Notes under the pieces: model-generated | Databases searched by the model: none | What the model was told of the DNA's origin: nothing | Seen by the model: the letters and a program-made list of their open reading frames with translations, nothing else | Shown: in pieces, positions 1 through 7,969 of the stretch | Layout: every line of letters begins with the position of its first letter | How positions within the stretch are numbered: position 1 is the first letter of the stretch | Program-made: the position numbers and the translations under genes | NCBI GenBank assembly: GCA_937877535.1 | Contig: CALFJF010000055.1 | Span: forward strand, 1-39,021 | Length of the DNA: 39,021 nucleotides | Source: an uncultured Treponema sp. | GTDB lineage: Bacteria; Spirochaetota; Spirochaetia; Treponematales; Treponemataceae | Direction of reading: 5' to 3'

Positions 1-295
1 AATCGGCGGGCGACACGAAATAGAGCTTGTCGTCGTACAGCACCTCGCAGCGACCTGCGCGGCAGTGGTTTAGCTCGATGGCGTTGAGCGGCACGTCCTG
101 TTGTTCGGGAATCCACTCCGCCATGGCAAAGTCCACGAACATCAGGTGGATTCCGCGGAACAGCTCGTAGTCGGTCATCGTTCCCGCGCCCGTGCCGTTG
201 CGGGCGCACCACACAACCTCGCCGTCATGCCCCTCCGTGCGGACGAGCGACGAGCCAAAGATTCCCGTGGTCAAAAATTGGATTGAGCTATCCAT
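1..295 (-). CDS. AraC-family transcriptional regulator, N-terminal part (cut by window edge)
   Basis: Only the first 98 codons are inside the window; the C-terminal helix-turn-helix part lies beyond position 1. The visible protein begins MDSSIQFLTTG and contains GTMTDYELFRGIHL and, later, LNHCRAGRCEV. These match the conserved N-terminal region of a group of AraC-type regulators (GxMxxYxxFxGIxL and NHCxxGRxE). The predicted role is a DNA-binding regulator sensing a small ligand. It sits next to a pair of fused ABC transporter genes, an arrangement often seen for siderophore- or peptide-type transporters (YbtP/YbtQ-like), so it may control them; that is inference. The ATG at 295 is the only plausible start seen. 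Base composition is GC-rich like the transporter genes. Confidence 0.8.
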   Translation of the reverse strand, partial: MDSSIQFLTTGIFGSSLVRTEGHDGEVVWCARNGTGAGTMTDYELFRGIHLMFVDFAMAEWIPEQQDVPLNAIELNHCRAGRCEVLYDDKLYFVSPAD

Positions 296-306
296 GCTGC
301 ATCACG

Positions 307-912
307 CTACAAAAGCCTGTATAGTTGCACGAGGCTCTTTTTGTCTTTTGACAGCACCTCGTTGTCGAGGAGCGAAAAACCGTTCGCCGTGTAAAAATCG
401 ACGAGCTTCTGCTTTTTCTCGCATTCAAGGAACACTGTCTTTCCGCTCGAAAAGGAAAGGACGGCTTTGACCTGCCGCAAGGCGATTGTCATCAAGTCCG
501 CACCGGAAATCGAGCCGCAGCTCCCGTTGAAGTTCCGCCCGAACTGCGCGATGATGATTGCGGGGACATTGTATGCGTCCGAGTCCTCGTCATAATAGCC
601 GAACCTGCCGATTACTTTTTCCGTCGTTTTTGAAAGCGAAGCCTTCTTTAAGGTGAGCATTTTTGTGGCAAGCGAAAAGTACCCGACCAAATCAAATTCG
701 CTTGCACTTTTTACGGTATAGACAAGGTATGTTGCCGCAGTACATAGTTTCGTCGCCTGCATAGATTTCGCTTTCAGGAAATTCTCGACATCTTTGTTCG
801 GAGATTCAAATGATTCTGCCATCACATTGAAATACTCCCCGCCGTCTTCCATTGCGAGCAGTTCCGAGATGCGCTGGATTATGTAGTCACTTTGTTTTGC
901 CAAGCGTTGCAT
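307..912 (-). CDS. GNAT-family acetyltransferase, probable toxin of a type II toxin-antitoxin pair
   Basis: This 201-residue protein has a GNAT fold signature: DLVGYFSLA (beta4), VPAIIIAQFGRN and a helix beginning ISGADLMTIAL (acetyl-CoA binding region), and VDFYTANGFSLL at the C-terminus (the usual FYxxxGF motif). GNAT toxins such as TacT/AtaT acetylate aminoacyl-tRNA and are encoded after a small antitoxin gene; that is family knowledge. Here the ATG at 912 lies inside the upstream small ORF, so the two genes overlap by 26 nt in different frames, typical of translationally coupled toxin-antitoxin pairs. An ordinary acetyltransferase with a small partner protein remains possible. It is followed 11 nt later by the AraC-type regulator on the same strand. 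Confidence 0.75.
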   Translation of the reverse strand: MQRLAKQSDYIIQRISELLAMEDGGEYFNVMAESFESPNKDVENFLKAKSMQATKLCTAATYLVYTVKSASEFDLVGYFSLATKMLTLKKASLSKTTEKVIGRFGYYDEDSDAYNVPAIIIAQFGRNFNGSCGSISGADLMTIALRQVKAVLSFSSGKTVFLECEKKQKLVDFYTANGFSLLDNEVLSKDKKSLVQLYRLL

Positions 913-1060
913 GTATGATTTTTGCCATTTCCTCTTTTGAAACTATGGAAAATTCAATTTCCCTCAGGGGCTGCGGCTCTTGCGTGAACAATTTTGCAAA
1001 GGCGTCGGCCTCTTTCTTTGAGCTGATGACGAACGATTTTTTCAAACTTGATGTGGCCAT
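887..1060 (-). CDS. small putative antitoxin upstream of GNAT toxin
   Basis: This 57-residue protein begins MATSSLKKSFVISSKKEADA and ends IIHATLGKTK. A strong Shine-Dalgarno (GGGAGG) lies 6 nt before the ATG at 1060. The short beta-strand then helix pattern (KKSFVISSKKEADAFAKLF) resembles small DNA-binding antitoxin N-termini, but no family is recognised with certainty. The case for an antitoxin rests on size, order and the 26-nt overlap with the downstream GNAT gene. A well-formed promoter precedes it, so the pair is probably an independent transcription unit placed between the AraC-type gene and the transporter genes. Confidence 0.65.
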   Translation of the reverse strand: MATSSLKKSFVISSKKEADAFAKLFTQEPQPLREIEFSIVSKEEMAKIIHATLGKTK

Positions 1061-1089
1061 ACAAAACCTCCCTCACAGAATCTGATAAT

Positions 1090-1118
1090 ACTGTACACGA
1101 TTTTTGCCCCGCCGTCAA
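1090..1118 (-). promoter_or_regulatory. sigma70-type promoter of the GNAT toxin-antitoxin pair
   Basis: On the minus strand, TTGACG (1113-1118) is followed by a 17-nt spacer and TACAGT (1090-1095). The start codon of the small ORF is at 1060, giving a leader of about 20 nt with GGGAGG in it. No operator palindrome was identified with confidence. Confidence 0.6.
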
Positions 1119-1191
1119 TGAGGAGAAAAATTGCCCCCCCCCCCGTTTGTCCAAATGGAGCATTTTACTGACTGAATGGAGCGGAACGCAG

Positions 1192-1213
1192 ATGTTTGTT
1201 AGTGTATGCTAAC
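1192..1213 (+). other. six-codon leader ORF with overlapping inverted repeat before the ABC transporter
   Basis: A mini-ORF ATG TTT GTT AGT GTA TGC TAA (1192-1212) is preceded by GGAGCGG and ends 4 nt before the ATG at 1217 of the first transporter gene, which has no clear Shine-Dalgarno of its own. An inverted repeat GTTAG-N6-CTAAC (1198-1213) overlaps it. This could be a translational coupling leader or an operator for the neighbouring regulator; both are speculative. Confidence 0.25.
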
Positions 1214-1216
1214 GGC

Positions 1217-2995
1217 ATGAAAGAAGTTGCACAGAAGAAAGCAAAACAAAAACCGCTTCCCCGGCTGCTTGCGGCGGCGGGAAGCCACAAAATCCTCATC
1301 TATGCCTCCTGGGTTTTGAGCGCGGTGAGCGCATTGGTCGCGCTCGTGCCGTTCGTGTTCATCTGGCTCATCGTGCGCGAGGTGCTTGCGGTCGCGCCGG
1401 ACTTTTCGCGGGCGGCGCACATCACGCAAAACGGCGTCTGGTCGTGCATTGCGGCGGCGGCGGCGTTCCTCGTCTACATCGCCGCGCTCATCTGCTCGCA
1501 CTTGGGCGCGTTCCGAATCGCATCGAACCTCAAGAAAACGCTGCTTGCCAAAATCGCCCTTCTTCCGCTCGGCACGATTGAGAAGTTCGGGAGCGGCAGG
1601 CTCCGCAAAATCGTGAACGAGACGAGCTCTCAGGCGGAGACGTTCCTTGCACACCGACTTCCCGACAAGTACAACGCGCTTGCGACGCCCGTTGGTCTGC
1701 TCCTCTTGCTTTTCTATTTCGACTGGCATCTTGGGCTTCTGAGCCTCGTTCCCGTCGCGCTCGGCTTCGTGATTATGAGCGCGATGACGGGCGAGCGGAT
1801 GAAGGCGAAGCTCAAGGAGTACCAGAACGCGCTCGACGCGATGTCGAATCAGGCGGTGGAGTACGTTCGCGGCATTCCCGTCGTCAAGACGTTCGCGCAG
1901 ACGATTTTCACGTTCCGCGCGTTCAAGCAGTCCATCGACGACTACGGCAAGTGGGTCATCGCCTACACGCGGGAGCTTCGGCTGCCGATGATTCTGTTCA
2001 CCGCGTGCACCAACGGCGTGTTCGTCTTCCTGATTGCGGCGGGACTGTACGCGACGCGCGAGGCGGTCAGTCAAGAATTCCTGCTCAACCTCATCTACTA
2101 CATCGTCATCACGCCCGTCATCTCCGTCACGCTCATGCGGCTAATGTACATGAGCGAGGACGCGATGGTCGCAGAGGACGCGCTTTCCCGCATGGACGAG
2201 GTGCTGAACGCGGCGGCGTTTGACGCGGCGGGGAAGGGCGGAGAGCCGAAGGGTAACGACATCGAATTGAAGCACGTCAGCTTCTCCTACGACGGCAAAA
2301 CCGAGGTGCTGCACGACATCACGCTTTCAATCCCAGAGAAGCGCACGGTCGCGTTCGTGGGCGCAAGCGGCGGCGGAAAGAGTACGCTCGCCTCGCTCAT
2401 CGCGCGGTTTTTCGACGCGACGGCGGGCGAAATCACGCTCGGCGGAACGGACGTGCGCACAATTCCTCAAGGCGAGCTGATGAGGCGCGTTTCGTTCGTG
2501 TTTCAGGACGCAAAGCTGCTCAACACTTCTATTTTGGAAAATGTGCGGCTTTCGCGCCCCGAAGCAAGCGAGGCGGAAGTCATGGACGCGCTTGAAAAGG
2601 CGCAGTGCGCTGACATCATCAGAAAACTCCCCGACGGCATCCATACGCAGCTGGGCGCACAGGGCGTGTATCTTTCTGGCGGCGAAAAACAGCGCGTTGC
2701 GATTGCGCGGACGCTCCTCAAAGACGCGCCGATTGTGATTCTGGACGAGGCTACCGCCTTTACCGACCCCGACAACGAGGCGAAGGTGCAGCGGGCGTTC
2801 AGCGAGATGGCGCGGTCAAAGACGGTCATCATGATTGCGCACCGCCTTTCCACTGTGCGGAACGCCGATGAAATCTGCGTCATCGCGGACGGGCGCATTG
2901 CAGAGCGCGGCTCGTTCGAGAAGCTTTCGGCTGCGGGCGGCTTGTTCAGCGCGATGTGGCGCGACTACCAGAAATCCGTGGAATGGAAGATTTAG
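1217..2995 (+). CDS. ABC transporter, fused permease/ATPase half-transporter (first of pair)
   Basis: This 592-residue protein has an N-terminal membrane domain (residues about 25-330, several hydrophobic segments) and a C-terminal nucleotide-binding domain. Walker A is GASGGGKST (382-390), the signature LSGGEKQR (486-493), Walker B IVILDEAT (506-513) and the H-loop IAHR. Start ATG 1217 is chosen because the frame further upstream opens only with TTG. Together with the next gene it should form a heterodimeric exporter-type transporter resembling YbtP/YbtQ or IrtA/IrtB; the substrate (siderophore, peptide or drug) cannot be read from sequence. The residue after LDEAT is A, where S is usual. 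The gene is visibly more GC-rich than genes downstream of 5 kb, which hints at transfer. Confidence 0.9.
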   Translation: MKEVAQKKAKQKPLPRLLAAAGSHKILIYASWVLSAVSALVALVPFVFIWLIVREVLAVAPDFSRAAHITQNGVWSCIAAAAAFLVYIAALICSHLGAFRIASNLKKTLLAKIALLPLGTIEKFGSGRLRKIVNETSSQAETFLAHRLPDKYNALATPVGLLLLLFYFDWHLGLLSLVPVALGFVIMSAMTGERMKAKLKEYQNALDAMSNQAVEYVRGIPVVKTFAQTIFTFRAFKQSIDDYGKWVIAYTRELRLPMILFTACTNGVFVFLIAAGLYATREAVSQEFLLNLIYYIVITPVISVTLMRLMYMSEDAMVAEDALSRMDEVLNAAAFDAAGKGGEPKGNDIELKHVSFSYDGKTEVLHDITLSIPEKRTVAFVGASGGGKSTLASLIARFFDATAGEITLGGTDVRTIPQGELMRRVSFVFQDAKLLNTSILENVRLSRPEASEAEVMDALEKAQCADIIRKLPDGIHTQLGAQGVYLSGGEKQRVAIARTLLKDAPIVILDEATAFTDPDNEAKVQRAFSEMARSKTVIMIAHRLSTVRNADEICVIADGRIAERGSFEKLSAAGGLFSAMWRDYQKSVEWKI

Positions 2996-3004
2996 GAGAA
3001 CAGT

Positions 3005-4744
3005 ATGATTCAGTATTTGCAAAAAACGTTCGCGCTTTCCGAGCGGGGGGCGCGGGATTTGGTCAAGGCGTGCCTGTTCGCCGCGGTGCAGGACATCTCG
3101 TTCATGCTCCCCGTGTCGCTTCTGTACTTTTTTGTGTGCGATGCGCTGGGTGCAAGTGGCGGTGCGTTCCCCGCAGGGCGCGTGGCGTTCTACGGAGCGG
3201 GCTGTGTGGTGGCACTTGTCTTCATTATGGTTGCGACCGTGTTCCAGTACAACAGCTGCTACTTTGCCACCTACATCGAAAGCGGCGTGCGGCGGATTGC
3301 GCTCGCGGAGCGGCTGCGGAAGATTCCGCTGTCGTTCTTCGGCAAGAAGGACTTGGCGGACTTGACGACCACGCTCATGGCGGACAGCACGTCGATGGAA
3401 AAGATTATGAGCCATTCCGTGCCTGCCCTCGCGGGCGCGGTCATCTCTACGACGCTCATCGGCGTGTCGCTTTTCTCATTCGACGCGCGAATGGCGGCGG
3501 CGTGTTTGTGGGTGCTTCCGATTTCGTTCGCGATTATGGCGACCTGCGCGAAGATTCAGGAGCGCGTGTCGGCGCGGACGCACGAGGCGAAGGTCGCGTG
3601 CGAGGAGGGCATTCAGGAGTTCATCGAGGCGATAAAGGACTTGAAGTCGTGCAACGCCGAAAAAGCCTACCTTGCGGACTTGAGCGCGAAAATCGACGCG
3701 CACGAGAAGCGGGCGATTGCGGGCGAGGTGACCATCGGCATCATCGTGACGAGCGCGACGCTCGTGTTAAAGCTCGGCATGGCGACGGTGGCACTTGCGG
3801 GCGGCGTTCTGCTCGTGCGTGGGGAGCTTTCCGTTCCCGTGTTCTTCATGTTCCTGCTCGTCGCCTCGCGCCTGTACGACCCGCTCAACACCGCGTTGCA
3901 GCACTTGGGCGCAATCAACGGCGCACGCCCCACGGTCGCACGGCTCGACGAGGTGCTTTTCCAGCCGATTCAGACGGGAAAGACGGAACTGACGAACAAC
4001 GGCACGGACATTGTGTTCAGCGATGTGCAGTTTTCCTACAAGGACGGCACAAAGGTGCTTGACGGCGTGACTTTTACGGCGAAGCAGGGCGAGGTGACCG
4101 CGCTTGTCGGCACGAGCGGAAGCGGAAAGACCACCGTTTCGCGCCTTGTTTCGCGCTTCTGGGATGCGGACTCAGGGAGCATCACCGTGGGCGGCATGGA
4201 AGTGCGCGACATTGACCCGGAAACGCTCATGCGCCTGTACTCGATTGTGTTTCAGGAGGTGACGCTTTTTGACAACACGATTCTGGAGAACATCAGGCTC
4301 GGAAAGAACGGGGCGACCGACGAGGAAGTGCGGGAAGCGGCGCGTCGGGCAAATGTGGACGAGTTCGCCTCAAAACTCCCCGATGGCTACCAGACGCGAA
4401 TCGGCGAGAACGGCTCGCGGCTTTCGGGCGGGGAGCGGCAGCGCATTTCGATTGCCCGCGCCTTTTTGAAGGACGCGCCCGTCATCCTTCTGGACGAAGC
4501 GACCGCAAGCCTTGACGCAGAAAACGAAACGCAGATTCAGCAGTCGCTTTCGCGCCTTATCAAAGGCAAGACCGTGCTGGTCATCGCCCACCGCATGCGC
4601 ACCGTGCTGAACGCGGACAAAGTGGTGGTGCTTGACGGCGGCAAAGTCGCAGAAAGCGGTACGCCCGCAGAACTCTTGGCGCGCGGCGGTGTGTTCGCGC
4701 AGATTGCGGCGGCGCAGACGGCAGCAAACGGGTGGACGGTGTAG
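3005..4744 (+). CDS. ABC transporter, fused permease/ATPase half-transporter (second of pair)
   Basis: This is a 579-residue partner of the preceding gene, separated by 9 nt, with AGGAGA as Shine-Dalgarno before ATG 3005. Membrane segments span residues about 25-300. The ATPase domain has Walker A GTSGSGKT (369-376), signature LSGGERQR (473-480), Walker B VILLDEATAS (493-502) and H-loop IAHR. Both halves keep intact Walker A, signature and H-loop motifs, so both sites may be able to hydrolyse ATP. The tight spacing argues for one operon and a heterodimer. Base composition is GC-rich like its partner. Function is transport of an unidentified substrate, probably under control of the AraC-type regulator at the window start. 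Confidence 0.9.
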   Translation: MIQYLQKTFALSERGARDLVKACLFAAVQDISFMLPVSLLYFFVCDALGASGGAFPAGRVAFYGAGCVVALVFIMVATVFQYNSCYFATYIESGVRRIALAERLRKIPLSFFGKKDLADLTTTLMADSTSMEKIMSHSVPALAGAVISTTLIGVSLFSFDARMAAACLWVLPISFAIMATCAKIQERVSARTHEAKVACEEGIQEFIEAIKDLKSCNAEKAYLADLSAKIDAHEKRAIAGEVTIGIIVTSATLVLKLGMATVALAGGVLLVRGELSVPVFFMFLLVASRLYDPLNTALQHLGAINGARPTVARLDEVLFQPIQTGKTELTNNGTDIVFSDVQFSYKDGTKVLDGVTFTAKQGEVTALVGTSGSGKTTVSRLVSRFWDADSGSITVGGMEVRDIDPETLMRLYSIVFQEVTLFDNTILENIRLGKNGATDEEVREAARRANVDEFASKLPDGYQTRIGENGSRLSGGERQRISIARAFLKDAPVILLDEATASLDAENETQIQQSLSRLIKGKTVLVIAHRMRTVLNADKVVVLDGGKVAESGTPAELLARGGVFAQIAAAQTAANGWTV

Positions 4745-4752
4745 GGGGGGGC

Positions 4753-4983
4753 TTTATTCCATCGTGAGCGCAATGTGCAGGGCTTTTTTCAGGCTGTTCT
4801 TTCCTCCGCTCAATGCGCTGCCACAAGCCGCATCTTTATGTGCGGAATGCCGTCCTCCTCAAGGTACAAGTGATATGCGTCGGTGTCGAAGTCGTCGATG
4901 TCCTGCTCCGCGCAGTTCTGCTCCACAATGAACACCGCCATGCGCGCCGAAAGTTCGGAAAAATGCTTGACGACTAGATTCAT
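4753..4983 (-). pseudogene. degenerate ElaA-like GNAT acetyltransferase remnant
   Basis: On the minus strand an ORF from ATG 4983 to a stop at 4810 encodes 57 residues including MAVFIVEQNCAEQDIDDFDT and AYHLYLEEDGI. This matches the start of ElaA-type GNAT proteins (VFVVEQxCxYxDxDGxDxxAxHL), but the helix normally preceding VFVVEQ is shortened and the rest of the roughly 150-residue protein is missing. Downstream, in another frame, comes a short segment SLKKALHIALTME before a stop near 4753, which may be a C-terminal scrap. No Shine-Dalgarno suits the ATG. Together this looks like a decayed gene lying tail to tail with the transporter operon. Confidence 0.6.
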
Positions 4984-5088
4984 TTTTTTTCATCTCGCCC
5001 TGCAGTATATTATATTTTCGATTTTTCAAGACTTGATTTCCTGCTCAATCTGTAAAAATTCTTTTTCTCAAATACTGATTTTTTGTGC

Positions 5089-5101
5089 TACAATCTTTTT
5101 A
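5089..5101 (+). promoter_or_regulatory. extended -10 element directly abutting a start codon
   Basis: TGCTACAAT (TACAAT 5089-5094) is an extended -10 that ends 6 nt before ATG 5101. Initiation about 7 nt after the -10 would begin the transcript at the A of ATG, giving a leaderless mRNA. No Shine-Dalgarno is present and no good -35 is visible. Confidence 0.4.
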
Positions 5102-5472
5102 TGACCCTTTCAGAAATTATGAATCAAAAAGTGTTTGCCGTTGTGGGAAATACGGTGAATCCTGAAAAATACGCCTACAAAATCAAAGCGGGACTGTTGG
5201 CTCACGGCTACGAGGTGTACGCCGTCGGAAAGGAATTGCAAAGTCTGAACGACATTGAAGGCGAAATTGACGTAATTGACCTTTGCATACATCCAGCCGT
5301 TGGACTTTCGTTGCTCCGCGAGTGCAAAAAAACGGTTAAGTGTATCGTGATTCAGCCGGGAGCGGAAAGCGAAGAACTCCTTGCATTTTTGGACGAGCAA
5401 AAACTCCCGTATATTCAAGGTTGTCTTCTTGTGGGATTGAGCGTGTACGCAAAGAAAAAAGGTAATGTCTGA
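5101..5472 (+). CDS. CoA-binding domain protein (YccU-like)
   Basis: This 123-residue protein has the Rossmann-like CoA-binding core: VFAVVGNTVNPEKYAYKI near the N-terminus, then EVYAVGKEL, IDVIDLCIHPAVGL and CIVIQPGAESEELL. This is the small stand-alone CoA_binding family (YccU/YneT-like), usually 120-140 residues; its physiological role is unknown but it binds acyl-CoA or CoA. ATG 5101 is followed by a second in-frame ATG at 5119, which agrees better with the usual family start (MNQKVFAVVG). Neither has a Shine-Dalgarno. It stands alone, followed by the pectinesterase gene about 100 nt later. Confidence 0.8.
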   Translation: MTLSEIMNQKVFAVVGNTVNPEKYAYKIKAGLLAHGYEVYAVGKELQSLNDIEGEIDVIDLCIHPAVGLSLLRECKKTVKCIVIQPGAESEELLAFLDEQKLPYIQGCLLVGLSVYAKKKGNV

Positions 5473-5511
5473 AATTTCCTAAATCTCGCCAGTCAATGTT
5501 TGTTTTATTGC

Positions 5512-5567
5512 TATAAAATGTGATAAGAAAAATGTATTTTTTTATCAAATAAAATTATGGAGGAAAA
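5512..5567 (+). promoter_or_regulatory. leader of the secreted pectinesterase gene with hairpin and strong RBS
   Basis: A -10-like TATAAA (5512-5517) is followed by a hairpin with stem TGATAA/TTATCA extended by AAAAA/TTTTT, one bulged G and a TGTA loop (5521-5547). GGAGG (5559-5563) then lies 6 nt before ATG 5570. The hairpin sits close to the ribosome site and could modulate translation; its function is unproven. No convincing -35 was found. Confidence 0.35.
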
Positions 5568-5569
5568 AA

Positions 5570-7870
5570 ATGAAAAAATTGCTCGCGCTCGTTCTTACGT
5601 CGCTCGCACTTTTTCAAGCGGTGGCAAAAGGCTCTCCGAAGGTTTCAATGGAACTTCCTGGAGGAAAAACAAAGTCCTACAAGTCGATTTCCGCGGCTCT
5701 TAGCGCAATCGGAAAAAAAGAGGGCGATTTCAAAATCAAACTTCCTGCGGGAACGTATGAAGAAGTCCTTTATTACACGGGATCTGCGAACATAATTATT
5801 TCTGGAGAGGGAACTCAAAAATTCGGGGCGGACGTTGTTGTAAAGGCGGCAAACAGCGGAAATATCCTTGCGGCAAAAAAAGGTTCGTCGGGAATGAGGC
5901 AGCGTTGTCTGTTTCAGTACGAGGGAACGGGAAATTTGACACTTGAAAACCTAACGCTCCACAATACGTTTGAGCGCGGTTCGGTGAAAGGAAACGACAC
6001 GCAAGCGGAGGCTCTTGGATTTGACTCCACGGGCAATTTTGCCGCTTACAACTGCTCGTTCAAAAGTCATCAAGACACAATCCGCACGTCTGGAAAAGCC
6101 TGGTTTTGCTCGTGCTATATTGAAGGCGACACGGACTTTTTGTGGATGGTTGCTTCGGGAACGGTTGCGCTTTACGAGGACTGCGACATCGTTTCGGTGT
6201 TTGACAAAAACGCTTCAAATCACACGTCTTACGTGTGCGCTCCACAAATGACAATCGGAAATAAAGCGGGAAAAGGGCTTGTCATCATGGATTCTCGGAT
6301 TTCGAGCCAAGACGGACAAACAACGTACCTTGCAAGAACTCCCTGGTCGAATGGCTACTATAATCAAGTTGCTGTAATTCGCACAAACCTTGAAGACGTT
6401 GACGAAGCCTGGTACAAAACGCCACTCGACGCAGAGGGAATTCCACATTCAATCATTGGTTGGAAGATTGACGGCGCGTCTTCGGACGGTTTGGACGTTG
6501 AAAAAAGCGACATCGTTTCCGAATCGGACGCAAAAACCGAATTTGGCGGACGACGCGCCGTTTTGAATCGCTATTTTGACATTGCGTCAATGAAATATCG
6601 AAAAGATGCGGATTCTTACTGGGACACCGATACGTTAATCGCCGAGCGAGGCTGGAAAACACCTGCCGACACGTCGCTTGCGCTTTTGGAAAACGAAAAA
6701 GAGAGCGTTCGCACAACGTACATTTTGGACGGAAAGCACGAGTACGCAGAACTCAAACTCGACGGATTTTCTGGCGAAAAGAAAAAATCTCATCTTGTGG
6801 GAAAAGCGGGTTCTTCGATTTCGTTCCCCGTCAAAGGAAAATCGCTTGTTACGGTAACGGGGTATTACGCGGGAAGCGGCACGATTGAAGCGGGAAAGCA
6901 AGGCAGCGCGATTTTGAACGTTGCCACGGGTTCAACATCAACTCAAAAAGAAGCCACGTACATCGTTTACGAAGGCGCGACGGACGTAAAAATCACCGCG
7001 CTCGACAAAATGTACGTTCTTAGAATCGACGTGGATTCCGACGACACGCTTGATTTTGTTCCCGTGCGCTCGATTTTGGTTTCTTCCGAAGATGACGTTC
7101 AATCGATAAAAGGAAACAAGCAACTCAAATTTTCTGCAAAACTTTCTCCCGCCCGCCCCACGAACAACGGCGTTCTTTGGTCGGTTTCTGACGAAAATGC
7201 CGCAACGATTGATTCCGACGGACTGCTTCGCGCAAAAGACGTGAGCGAGGACGTGGAGATTTTAGTTCGAGCAAAGGCTCGTGATGAAAACGCCGTTTTG
7301 GGAGAAATCAAAATCAAAATTGAAAAGCGAGACCCCACCGCGTTTGGGCTTTCGTATCTTGACAGCCAGGCGGCAACGTCTTCGCTTTTGGGAACGAGCG
7401 ACAACGAAGCCGTCGTCAAAGCGGGCAAGGCGATTACGAGCAAAGGAAGTTGGGTTTACAATTCTTCAAAAGTTCCAAAAGAACTCGCAAAAGGCGCGTT
7501 GACGTACACGGGATATTCTTCGCCGATTTCTGGAAATGACAAAGTGTACATTGATTTTCCGCTGACAGCGCAAGAAACCGTTGAAATCAATGAAATCGAA
7601 ATTGCGTTTGGAAATCACGGAACGGGAAATATTGCGGCTTTAATTAACGTGATTGACGGGAAAAAAGTCGAAGAGGTCATCGACGACACGAGCCGAAAAG
7701 TCAGAACCGAGAAAAAGGTGTACGAAATCGACGATTGCGTTGTGGAAAAAGGCAAAACCGTTCTGATTCGAGTCGCGCTTTACGGTTACAACGGCGACGA
7801 AATCGACATTCCAACGGGAAAAGATCCCACAATCGGAACGATAACGATTTCTGGAAAGCAAAAAAAATAA
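5570..7870 (+). CDS. secreted multidomain pectinesterase (CE8 family)
   Basis: This 766-residue protein has a signal peptide (residues 1-19, MKKLLALVLTSLALF...AVA). Residues about 25-310 are a right-handed beta-helix pectin methylesterase domain: NDTQAEALGF (142-151), QDT (168-170, acid Asp169), GDTDF (186-190, nucleophile Asp189) and ARTPW (255-259, Arg256 in place of the usual GRPW arginine). It should remove methyl esters from pectin outside the cell. Residues about 495-590 resemble a bacterial Ig-like (Big2) domain (LWSVSDENAATIDSDGLL). The C-terminal part of about 175 residues (from AFGLSYLDSQ) is a beta-rich module of unknown type, perhaps carbohydrate-binding. GGAGG precedes the start. 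A second pectinesterase-like gene follows. Confidence 0.92.
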   Translation: MKKLLALVLTSLALFQAVAKGSPKVSMELPGGKTKSYKSISAALSAIGKKEGDFKIKLPAGTYEEVLYYTGSANIIISGEGTQKFGADVVVKAANSGNILAAKKGSSGMRQRCLFQYEGTGNLTLENLTLHNTFERGSVKGNDTQAEALGFDSTGNFAAYNCSFKSHQDTIRTSGKAWFCSCYIEGDTDFLWMVASGTVALYEDCDIVSVFDKNASNHTSYVCAPQMTIGNKAGKGLVIMDSRISSQDGQTTYLARTPWSNGYYNQVAVIRTNLEDVDEAWYKTPLDAEGIPHSIIGWKIDGASSDGLDVEKSDIVSESDAKTEFGGRRAVLNRYFDIASMKYRKDADSYWDTDTLIAERGWKTPADTSLALLENEKESVRTTYILDGKHEYAELKLDGFSGEKKKSHLVGKAGSSISFPVKGKSLVTVTGYYAGSGTIEAGKQGSAILNVATGSTSTQKEATYIVYEGATDVKITALDKMYVLRIDVDSDDTLDFVPVRSILVSSEDDVQSIKGNKQLKFSAKLSPARPTNNGVLWSVSDENAATIDSDGLLRAKDVSEDVEILVRAKARDENAVLGEIKIKIEKRDPTAFGLSYLDSQAATSSLLGTSDNEAVVKAGKAITSKGSWVYNSSKVPKELAKGALTYTGYSSPISGNDKVYIDFPLTAQETVEINEIEIAFGNHGTGNIAALINVIDGKKVEEVIDDTSRKVRTEKKVYEIDDCVVEKGKTVLIRVALYGYNGDEIDIPTGKDPTIGTITISGKQKK

Positions 7871-7895
7871 GGCTATTTTTATAAAACGCAACGGA

Positions 7896-7964
7896 TAATT
7901 GAGCGTGTCTAAGCGCAAAAACTGTCAGTTTTGTTTTTGGCACGCTCAATTACCATTTTTTTTT
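7896..7964 (+). terminator. long hairpin plus T-run between two pectinesterase genes
   Basis: The 12-bp arms TAATTGAGCGTG (7896-7907) and CACGCTCAATTA (7941-7952) enclose an inner hairpin (AAAACT/AGTTTT), followed by a run of nine T (7956-7964). It reads as a Rho-independent terminator for the upstream gene. The next ATG lies only 5 nt after the T-run, so it may also act as an attenuator. Confidence 0.7.
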
Positions 7965-7969
7965 CAAAG

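Noticed and set aside
1192..1213. Fur or DtxR-type metal box before the transporter
   Set aside because: The palindrome GTTAG-N6-CTAAC is too short and does not match a known box.
1199..2074. Long minus-strand open frame of 291 codons
   Set aside because: Arginine-rich shadow frame opposite the GC-rich ABC transporter gene.
2956..4062. Plus-strand open frame of 368 codons
   Set aside because: Overlaps the second transporter gene in another frame, low-complexity composition, no motif.
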